Below are positions 30,585 through 36,989 of a stretch of 38,671 nucleotides of DNA, piece by piece. Both the position numbers and the translations under genes were made by a program. How positions within the stretch are numbered: position 1 is the stretch's first letter; each line of letters opens with the position of its first letter. The notes under the pieces were generated by a model. The model was given only the letters and a program-made list of their open reading frames with translations. It made no database searches and was not told the origin of the DNA. The DNA comes from Bacteroidota bacterium (GTDB lineage Bacteria; Bacteroidota; Bacteroidia; AKYH767-A; OLB10), in assembly GCA_029547265.1 (NCBI GenBank), contig JAKPPP010000072.1:1-38671 (forward strand), read 5' to 3'.

Positions 30585-31709
30585 TTATTGTTGCAGGATT
30601 CCTTTTGCTAAGGATTCCCAACTGTATTTTTTCTTTTCTTCTTTCAGATAAGGCGCAAATTGAGCTCCTTTATTTGTTTCGAAGAAGTCGATGATGGCAT
30701 CAGCAATAGGTGCTCGATTTACTTCTACAACATATCCTGTTTTGCCATGATGCACTATTTCCGGTAAGCCGCCTACGTTAGTCACTACCATTGGTTTTTC
30801 GAAGTGATAGGCAAGCTGCGATATGCCGCTTTGTGTCGCGCTTTTATAGGGTTGTACTACTAAGTCGGCTGCACTGAAATAATATTTCACTTCATCATCT
30901 GCGATATAATCGGTATGCAGTAAAATAGATTCACTGTTTCCTGATTGAGCTATCAACTGATGATAGGGTGTAGCATCGCCGTAAAATTCTCCGGCTACTA
31001 TCAATTGAATTCCTGATTCAACAATGCGTTTATCGGCCATTGCTTCGAGGAGCAAATCAAGTCCTTTATAGTTGCGAATGAATCCGAAGAAGAGTAAATA
31101 TTTTTTATTTGGATCAATTTTCAAATGCGCACATGCAGTTGCTTTTTCCATCACATCACCATAATGATCGTACACAGGATGCGGAATCATTTTACATGGC
31201 TTCTGCGTGAATTGTCGCAGTTCTTCAACTACCTGCTTCGACATGGCAATAAATCGATCGCAACTTTTTACAAAGTAATTGGTGAGTTGTTGATCGCCGA
31301 TTCTATGTTCATGAGGAATGACATTATCTAGGAATCCGATTACTTCGGTATGTTTATTTTTCTTCGCAATTTTTCCGATTGTTCCTAGGCAAGGACCCAT
31401 AAAGGGAATCCAGAATCGCAATATCAAGATATCCGGTTTCAGTGCTTTTATTTTGTTCCCGATTTTAATCCAGTTCAATGGATTTACCGAGTTAACTTCA
31501 ACCGAGATGGGGATATTAGCAGGAGCAGGCTCCGAGGAATATTGCGTTTTTCCGGGGAAAAGAAATCCCGGATATTGCAAACTGAAAGTGATAATTTGAA
31601 CGTCGTGTCCTTCTTGAATCAGCTCATTCGCCATTCGTTCGTTGAAAGCTGCAATGCCGCCACGTAGCGGGTGAGCCGGTCCAACGATGATTATTTTTTT
31701 TGACGACAT
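30585..31709 (-). CDS. Glycosyltransferase, GT4-type (GT-B fold)
   Basis: A 374-residue retaining glycosyltransferase. The N-terminal half opens with 'GPAHPLRGGIAAFNERMANEL', the usual glycine-rich acceptor loop; the C-terminal half has 'YLLFFGFIRNYKGLDLLLEA', 'SAADLVVQPYKSATQSG' and 'VVTNVGGLPEIVHHGKTGYV', including the E-x7-E-like donor-binding region. GT4 enzymes transfer mannose, glucose, heptose or related sugars from nucleotide donors. Located between gmhA (gap 35 bases) and a GT2 gene (gap 19 bases), so likely works on a surface glycan; sugar and acceptor are not readable from sequence. Confidence 0.9.
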   Translation of the reverse strand: MSSKKIIIVGPAHPLRGGIAAFNERMANELIQEGHDVQIITFSLQYPGFLFPGKTQYSSEPAPANIPISVEVNSVNPLNWIKIGNKIKALKPDILILRFWIPFMGPCLGTIGKIAKKNKHTEVIGFLDNVIPHEHRIGDQQLTNYFVKSCDRFIAMSKQVVEELRQFTQKPCKMIPHPVYDHYGDVMEKATACAHLKIDPNKKYLLFFGFIRNYKGLDLLLEAMADKRIVESGIQLIVAGEFYGDATPYHQLIAQSGNSESILLHTDYIADDEVKYYFSAADLVVQPYKSATQSGISQLAYHFEKPMVVTNVGGLPEIVHHGKTGYVVEVNRAPIADAIIDFFETNKGAQFAPYLKEEKKKYSWESLAKGILQQ

Positions 31710-31728
31710 GATGATTCAGAAACTATCA

Positions 31729-32700
31729 TTACAGATTGCGATAATCTTCAATCAAGTATTGATTTCTTTCAGTGCTGTTACGTCCCACTAATTCACTAAC
31801 GAATCCCGCAAGGAATAATTGCGAACCGATAATCATACAAGTGAGTGCGATATAAAACGAAGGACGATTAGTAATCAATCGCGCAGGAATTTGAGCATAT
31901 ACTGCGTACAATTTCGATATTCCGAGGTAAGCAGCTAGCATGAATCCAGCAATGAACATCAAAGAACCTAATGTCCCGAAGAAGTGCATAGGACGTTTGC
32001 CGAAACGCGAAACGAACATGATCGACATTAAGTCGAGGAATCCGTTGATGAAACGCTCGAGTCCGAATTTTGTAGTTCCGTATTTCCTAGCGCGATGCTC
32101 AACAACTTTCTCTTCAATTTTTGTAAATCCCGACCATTTAGCAATCACGGGAATGTAACGATGCATCTCACCATAAACCTCTATGCTTTTGATGACATCA
32201 TAGCGATATGCTTTTAATCCGCAATTGAAATCGTGGAGATTATTAATCCCCGACATCTTACGTGTAGCATAATTGAAAAGCTTGGTAGGTATTGTTTTTG
32301 AGAGAGGATCGTGACGTTTTTTCTTCCATCCCGAAATCAAATCATTTCCGTCTTTGATGATCATATCGACCATGCCGGGAATTTCATCGGGACTATCTTG
32401 AAGATCGGCATCCATGGTCATTACCACTCTTCCTTTAGCTACCTCAAATCCTTTTTGAAGCGCAGCAGACTTGCCGTAATTACGACGGAAGCGAATACCT
32501 TTAAACGAAGGATTTTTAGCTGATAAATTAGAGATAACCTCCCATGATTTATCCTTACTGCCATCATCTACGAAAATTACTTCATAGCTATAGCCCTGTT
32601 GTGTTGCCACACGTTGAATCCACTCCGCTAATTCGGGAAGCGATTCATCCTCGTTGAACAGAGGAATTATGATGGATAGATCGAGTTCCGGTTTTTGCAT
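31729..32700 (-). CDS. Membrane glycosyltransferase, GT2 (DPM1/GtrB-type)
   Basis: A 323-residue inverting glycosyltransferase of the polyprenyl-phosphate type. The GT-A domain starts 'LSIIIPLFNEDESLPELAEW', with 'FVDDGSKDKSWE' and the metal-binding 'DADLQDSPDEIPGM'; 'RNYGKSAALQKGFEVAKG' is also typical. Two C-terminal transmembrane helices (~235-260 and ~280-305) anchor it in the inner membrane. Such enzymes load glucose, mannose or aminoarabinose onto undecaprenyl phosphate for transfer to surface glycans. It overlaps the stop of the DUF4199 gene by one base (TGATG), an arrangement that implies coupled translation; DUF4199-GT2 pairs are common in Bacteroidota. Confidence 0.92.
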   Translation of the reverse strand: MQKPELDLSIIIPLFNEDESLPELAEWIQRVATQQGYSYEVIFVDDGSKDKSWEVISNLSAKNPSFKGIRFRRNYGKSAALQKGFEVAKGRVVMTMDADLQDSPDEIPGMVDMIIKDGNDLISGWKKKRHDPLSKTIPTKLFNYATRKMSGINNLHDFNCGLKAYRYDVIKSIEVYGEMHRYIPVIAKWSGFTKIEEKVVEHRARKYGTTKFGLERFINGFLDLMSIMFVSRFGKRPMHFFGTLGSLMFIAGFMLAAYLGISKLYAVYAQIPARLITNRPSFYIALTCMIIGSQLFLAGFVSELVGRNSTERNQYLIEDYRNL

Positions 32701-33248
32701 CAGATAATGTCGGATGTAGGTTTTTTACGAAGTGCAAATGCCATAATCAGCGATAAAATTGCACCATAGAAAAGTTTATTAAGGTATTCTGAAAATAGGA
32801 GAGAAGTGAGCGTTACTTTCTGCATACTTTCAATCATTGCATCTTCAATTTTTTCGTACGATGATGATCCCACCATATTTTTCATAGAACCTTTCATGGT
32901 ATCGAAAGCTTGAAGTGTAAAGTCTTTGTACTGCTGAATGAAATTCGGTTCGATAATTGTCCCGAAAATATACATCAACATCACGTATAACAGCGCTGCA
33001 GCTCCGCAGATAACCATCATAGCTTTGAAGGCATCCCAATAGTAAATAACACCGCCGTTCATCGTATCGCGGTAGCGTTTTGCTCCTGAGAACATGAATA
33101 CAAAAGGCAGCCAGCTGAAGAGGATCGACGACTCACCCATAGGGAAGTAGCCCATCTTCCAAATGATTATAACCATGGCGAACATGATTAATGCGCATAA
33201 AGCTCCGAAATTGACGAATAGTTTAAATCCTGATACCGATTGATTCAT
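32700..33248 (-). CDS. DUF4199-family membrane protein
   Basis: A 182-residue integral membrane protein starting MNQSVSGFKLFVNFG at 33248. An open extension upstream overlaps the SRP RNA region and its poly-T end and is rejected; a -7 box six bases before the ATG also supports this start. Four hydrophobic helices are seen: ~7-30, ~38-56, ~68-94 and ~150-172, with 'YRDTMNGGVIYYWDAFKAM' between the second and third and a longer loop between the third and fourth. DUF4199 proteins have no known function but usually precede a DPM-type glycosyltransferase gene, as here. First gene of the five-gene glycan operon. Confidence 0.85.
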   Translation of the reverse strand: MNQSVSGFKLFVNFGALCALIMFAMVIIIWKMGYFPMGESSILFSWLPFVFMFSGAKRYRDTMNGGVIYYWDAFKAMMVICGAAALLYVMLMYIFGTIIEPNFIQQYKDFTLQAFDTMKGSMKNMVGSSSYEKIEDAMIESMQKVTLTSLLFSEYLNKLFYGAILSLIMAFALRKKPTSDII

Positions 33249-33254
33249 AGGATG

Positions 33255-33262
33255 CAAATTTA
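33255..33262 (-). promoter_or_regulatory. -7 box TAAATTTG (DUF4199-glycan operon)
   Basis: TAnnTTTG match on the minus strand with six bases before the ATG at 33248; predicts little or no leader. Confidence 0.5.
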
Positions 33263-33331
33263 AATTAATTACTGATGCTTCCCTCGTTAAATTGTGGTGA
33301 AAAAGAGGGTTTTGTCCAAAAAAAAGGGTAT

Positions 33332-33345
33332 AAAAAAAGGGTAAG
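33332..33345 (-). terminator. T-tract terminator of the SRP RNA
   Basis: The closing stem of the SRP RNA is followed on the minus strand by seven T, so the RNA's own terminal helix serves as terminator. Confidence 0.75.
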
Positions 33346-33433
33346 CTACTTATATCGCACCGCTCAACCACTTATCCTTGCTACCTTCCGGTCCTGGGGA
33401 GGTTCGTAGGAGCTGGTCGTATAAGACTTACCC
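33339..33433 (-). ncRNA. ffs: Signal recognition particle RNA (4.5S, small bacterial type)
   Basis: On the minus strand the segment contains the SRP RNA apical domain: CCAGGACCGGAAGG then TAGCAAGG, i.e. the conserved symmetric loop and a GGAA tetraloop between C-G pairs. The ends pair as GGGTAAG (33433-33427) with CTTACCC (33345-33339), extended by further pairs such as TCTTATA with TATAAG. A run of seven T (33338-33332) follows as terminator and a TAnnTTTG box precedes by five bases. The RNA of about 95 bases binds Ffh to target nascent membrane and secretory proteins. Confidence 0.93.
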
Positions 33434-33438
33434 GGGTG

Positions 33439-33446
33439 CAAAAGTA
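33439..33446 (-). promoter_or_regulatory. -7 box TACTTTTG (SRP RNA)
   Basis: TAnnTTTG match on the minus strand, five bases before the first paired base of the SRP RNA. This fixes the box-to-start distance in this genome better than any protein gene. Confidence 0.65.
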
Positions 33447-33602
33447 GTTAATTCCCATTTTTAAACGAGCCGGGATTGTTTAAAAATCCATTTATTTTGG
33501 ATTTTAGCCTTTAACAGGCTGATTAGTAGTGATTTTTATTTTCATAAAATACCGTTTTTCAACAATCGGAATAATAGAAGTAGAGGAAAGGGGGCAAATG
33601 AG

Positions 33603-33610
33603 TAATTTTG
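33603..33610 (+). promoter_or_regulatory. -7 box TAATTTTG (transaldolase gene)
   Basis: TAnnTTTG match 17 bases before the ATG at 33628; lies inside the open upstream extension of that frame and supports the inner start. Confidence 0.55.
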
Positions 33611-33627
33611 CATCAAATTTTAAAACC

Positions 33628-34284
33628 ATGAAATTCTTTATAGATACTGCAAATCTTGATCAGATTCGCGAAGCATACGACCTTGGAGTACTCGATGGAG
33701 TGACTACCAATCCTTCATTAATGGCTAAAGAAGGCATTAAAGGGAAAGAAGCAGTGATGAAGCATTATGTTGACATCTGCAATATTGCAGAAGGCGGCGA
33801 TGTTAGTGCTGAAGTAATCTCTACCGATTTTGAAGGTATGGTGAGAGAAGGTGAGGAGTTAGCGAAATTGCACCCGCAAATTGTTGTTAAAGTGCCGATG
33901 ATTAAAGACGGTATCAAAGCAATTCGTTATTTCTCTAAAAAAGGAATCAAGACTAACTGTACATTGGTGTTTTCTGCCGGACAAGCATTGTTAGCAGCGA
34001 AAGCCGGAGCTACTTATGTTTCTCCGTTTATCGGTCGCTTGGATGATGTGTCAACAGACGGATTAGATTTGATTGATCAAATTGTACATATTTATCGTGA
34101 GTACGGATATGAAACGCAAGTGTTAGCTGCTTCTATTCGTCACCCAATGCATATCATTAAATGTGCTGAGTTAGGAGCTGACGTTGCAACATGTCCGTTA
34201 CAACCAATTCTTGATTTGTTAAAGCATCCGTTAACGGATTCGGGACTGGCTAAGTTTTTGTCGGACGCAGCGAAATTCGCCTAA
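33628..34284 (+). CDS. tal: Small-type transaldolase
   Basis: A 218-residue TIM-barrel protein starting [20 protein letters not shown]; upstream in-frame ATG codons are rejected because the promoter box lies between them and this start. The Schiff-base lysine is Lys88 in VVKVPM; '[14 protein letters not shown]' and '[20 protein letters not shown]' are typical. The family holds both transaldolases and fructose-6-phosphate aldolases. Here the two positions that separate them read Glu62 (AEV) and Phe134 (SPFIGR), the transaldolase states, where E. coli FsaA has Gln and Tyr. It moves dihydroxyacetone units between sedoheptulose 7-phosphate and glyceraldehyde 3-phosphate. Single gene ending at a strong bidirectional terminator. 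Confidence 0.92.
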   Translation: MKFFIDTANLDQIREAYDLGVLDGVTTNPSLMAKEGIKGKEAVMKHYVDICNIAEGGDVSAEVISTDFEGMVREGEELAKLHPQIVVKVPMIKDGIKAIRYFSKKGIKTNCTLVFSAGQALLAAKAGATYVSPFIGRLDDVSTDGLDLIDQIVHIYREYGYETQVLAASIRHPMHIIKCAELGADVATCPLQPILDLLKHPLTDSGLAKFLSDAAKFA

Positions 34285-34294
34285 CCATAATGCC

Positions 34295-34307
34295 ATCCCT
34301 ACGGGAT
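34295..34307 (+). repeat. Small hairpin resembling half of the two-hairpin element
   Basis: ATCCC / GGGAT with loop TAC, just after the transaldolase stop codon. The stem-triloop size and C/G-rich stem match the second hairpin of elements A and B, but the AAAATCC head is absent. Confidence 0.4.
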
Positions 34308-34330
34308 TTCATTGTTAATGTTTATAGATA

Positions 34331-34376
34331 AAAAAGAAGAGCTGATAATTGTTCTAAATTATCAGCTCTTCTTTTT
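34331..34376. terminator. Bidirectional terminator between tal and the 777-residue gene
   Basis: A 20-bp perfect stem (34331-34350 with 34357-34376, core GAAGAGCTGATAATT), 6-base loop, A-run before and T-run after; serves both convergent genes. Confidence 0.93.
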
Positions 34377-34394
34377 TATGAGCTTTGCTCCATT

Positions 34395-34426
34395 AGCACA
34401 TTGCCCCACTAGCAAATTAGCACATT
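34395..34426 (+). repeat. Octamer repeat AGCACATT at the end of the downstream gene
   Basis: AGCACATT, GCCCCACT, AGCAAATT, AGCACATT follow each other with an 8-base period and touch the stop codon of the gene at 34425. Confidence 0.6.
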
Positions 34427-36758
34427 AACTTTTTCTATATCCTTTGGAGAATCCTTTCTCGAGGCGGCGGAGTTTTTTGTCGCCTGAAGAGTATTGTTTC
34501 ACGAGGTTTTTCCATTTGCCTTTCGGATTCTGGAGCTTTTCGCGTTCGCCGAGTTTATATCCGAGTGTGTAAAGAGAACCTTCGATGAATTTAACGTCGT
34601 AGTTTCTGCTCAATAAAAGTTTCGAGAGAATTAATGCTTTGTCGAGTTCATTTTGTTCGCGGTACATATCGGCTGCATAATTAATGAGTCCGTTGCTGCC
34701 TTTATCACGGATAAATCGGTATTCATCAGGTTCATGGTTGACGCCGAAATCGGCGATGTTTTTCTCAGTGTAATATTTAGTTGCTTTAGAATATAAATCG
34801 AGACATTCACGATAGTCGCCGTTCTCCATTTTTAATTTCATGTCGCGCATAAAAGTGAGATAAGTTGCAGCGGGACGAATCTCCAATTCTGATGCTTCAA
34901 TAGCTGCAATATCGATAGCGCAATCTTTGAACTCATTAGCCAATGCAATTGCCTGCGTGTAATTGCTTGAAGCTTCTAAGTAATTTGATTTGTCTTTTTG
35001 AGCATCACCTTCTTTCGCTAAACCCGCAATTTGTTCTTCTGTGTTGATGCATTCTTGCGTGTAAATACTCTTACGCAACATCTCTTTATGTTTGTTGATG
35101 TCTTTATCGGCTGTTAGGTCGTATTTCGTTTGCAAAGCAGTAGCAGACTTCAATCGATCGCTCGCAGATTTCAAATCGTTTAGTTTTACAAACGATTCAC
35201 CCTCATAAAATAACTCGGAAATTCTAGGACGAGCGGCAGCCAACTTACGATCTTTAATATCTGCGGAAGCAGTAAGTTCATATTGGTACTTTAGTTGGTC
35301 TGCATCATCAAAAGCTTTCAGCGCATCATCGTATTGTTTTTGCTCTGTGAAGTTTTTTGCAATCGTGATTTTATTATCGTACAACTTTTGATTGATACCT
35401 TTTCTAATTGCTAAAGCCTCTGAATTATCGGTGATCTCTCTGCTATTTGCCAATTGATATTGAATGGCATTGTCGACCGCTTTATCGGCCTTTACTAAAT
35501 CGCCTGTTTGAATATATTGACGAGATTTTTCTAAGTGATCGCGATAGATTCCTGTTTTAGCTGCTTTTATTCCATTGAACAAAGCTTCATCGCAACGAAC
35601 GGTATTATATTTTTCACAGATGCGACGAGCCTCTTCAAATTCATCAACGGCCTTATAATAATCTTTGCGTTGTTGAAGTTGATAGTTTGCTTTATCGATA
35701 TGCGCATCATAAACATCACGAATTAAATCGTATGTGCGCTCTTTGGTTTCAGGATCGGGATGAAGGTTATAGAGAATATCATCTGCCTTGCAAATCGTTT
35801 CGCGCAACTCGTTACGTTGGTAATCGATTATTGCCAATTGTAATAGAGAAGGAGCAAACAAAGGATTTACCTCTAAAGACCAGCGATAATATTGTTCGGC
35901 TTTAGCGACATTACTTTTTAGCATGAAGGAATTTCCACGATCATAAAAAAGTACGTGCAAGTTCGCCATCATATAATTGAAGCGACTTCTTGAATCAGCT
36001 GCAAAGTTTTTGCATTCGTTCAATTTATGTTTCAGCTTAGCAGGATCATTCTCTTGGATTGAAAGCGATTGGAAATAATGTTTATTATCGACAGCTAAAA
36101 TTTGTGCATCGGCATCATCAATCTTCTGCTTAATCACTTTCCAGTTTTCGGCATCATTCATATTAATCGACTGAAGTAAAGCGAAAGTATTGTCGAGTTG
36201 CGATGCAGAAGCATAGTAATCATTAATCAATCGAATACGATCTTTGAAATTACGTACCACCGAATCATTGTACTTAACTTTTTGGTTGACGATATTCAAG
36301 TTTTGATAAATGCGATTCGTGTCGGAATAATTAAACGACATGTTCTCCGCTTTATTCGCAGTAACAGGAGATGTCATAGGGAAATCGCGTGACCCGCCAC
36401 TTTTGGCTGAAATTCTTCCAATGCATGAAAACGAAGCAGGGTAAAGCACATCACGCACTTCAAATCCTTTGTAATAAATATCGCCGGTTAGCTTCATCAC
36501 ATCATTCGTAATAGAAACAGGGATATTAGGTTCGCGGGAATTGGTTCTTATGATTTGAGTGAAATCGATGCTGAAAGCTGCATTACGAGGTGGTTTGTTG
36601 TTTCCAATAGCCAACTCACGCAAAATATCGCGAGCATCAATTTGATCGTCATTAATAACGATATGTACTTTTTGTGTGGTTTCCTTTATCGGACTTAGCT
36701 GCGCAGAAACAGCGTTTGATAAAAGGGCTAGCGTGATAATACCTAAACGGACTTTCAT
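34425..36758 (-). CDS. Exported helical repeat protein of unknown function
   Basis: A 777-residue protein with a signal peptide (MKVRLGIITLALLSNAVSAQ). Residues ~25-130 are a beta-containing N-terminal domain with no match I recognise ('VHIVINDDQIDARDILREL', 'FSIDFTQIIRTNS'). From ~150 to 760 the chain is almost all helical, with TPR-like units ('AEQYYRWSLEVNPLFAPSLL', 'YKAVDEFEEARRICEKYNTV', 'YDDALKAFDDADQLKYQYEL') and repeats of 'ELTASADIKD / DLTADKDINK'. No lipobox, membrane helix or sorting domain is present, so it is probably periplasmic. It could be a scaffold in envelope biogenesis; this is a guess from architecture alone. The gene stands alone with no clear TAnnTTTG box. Confidence 0.78.
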   Translation of the reverse strand: MKVRLGIITLALLSNAVSAQLSPIKETTQKVHIVINDDQIDARDILRELAIGNNKPPRNAAFSIDFTQIIRTNSREPNIPVSITNDVMKLTGDIYYKGFEVRDVLYPASFSCIGRISAKSGGSRDFPMTSPVTANKAENMSFNYSDTNRIYQNLNIVNQKVKYNDSVVRNFKDRIRLINDYYASASQLDNTFALLQSINMNDAENWKVIKQKIDDADAQILAVDNKHYFQSLSIQENDPAKLKHKLNECKNFAADSRSRFNYMMANLHVLFYDRGNSFMLKSNVAKAEQYYRWSLEVNPLFAPSLLQLAIIDYQRNELRETICKADDILYNLHPDPETKERTYDLIRDVYDAHIDKANYQLQQRKDYYKAVDEFEEARRICEKYNTVRCDEALFNGIKAAKTGIYRDHLEKSRQYIQTGDLVKADKAVDNAIQYQLANSREITDNSEALAIRKGINQKLYDNKITIAKNFTEQKQYDDALKAFDDADQLKYQYELTASADIKDRKLAAARPRISELFYEGESFVKLNDLKSASDRLKSATALQTKYDLTADKDINKHKEMLRKSIYTQECINTEEQIAGLAKEGDAQKDKSNYLEASSNYTQAIALANEFKDCAIDIAAIEASELEIRPAATYLTFMRDMKLKMENGDYRECLDLYSKATKYYTEKNIADFGVNHEPDEYRFIRDKGSNGLINYAADMYREQNELDKALILSKLLLSRNYDVKFIEGSLYTLGYKLGEREKLQNPKGKWKNLVKQYSSGDKKLRRLEKGFSKGYRKS

Positions 36759-36973
36759 GGGGATGGCAATTTATTCAATGGACCAAATTACAACAGTGAT
36801 GCCAATTTTTTGGCTATTTATGACATAGTTCTCCTCCTAATGATGTTAATTTCACTAAATATTGATTTCTAGGCGTTAAACTGCTATTTATTTGGTCGAT
36901 TCTTTGCTTTTAATCGTTGATAAATCGTTGAAATCTTAATGTCGACTTCATTCAAATGGACCGAAGGGGCGGG

Positions 36974-36981
36974 TACTTTCG
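36974..36981 (+). promoter_or_regulatory. Variant -7 box TACTTTCG (CLC gene)
   Basis: One mismatch to TAnnTTTG, eight bases before the ATG at 36990. Weak on its own, but at a distance like those of other genes here. Confidence 0.3.
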
Positions 36982-36989
36982 TAGGGTAA

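Noticed and set aside
33249..33371. N-terminal extension of the DUF4199 protein
   Set aside because: It would overlap the 3' part of the SRP RNA and its T-tract, and a promoter box lies between it and the ATG at 33248.
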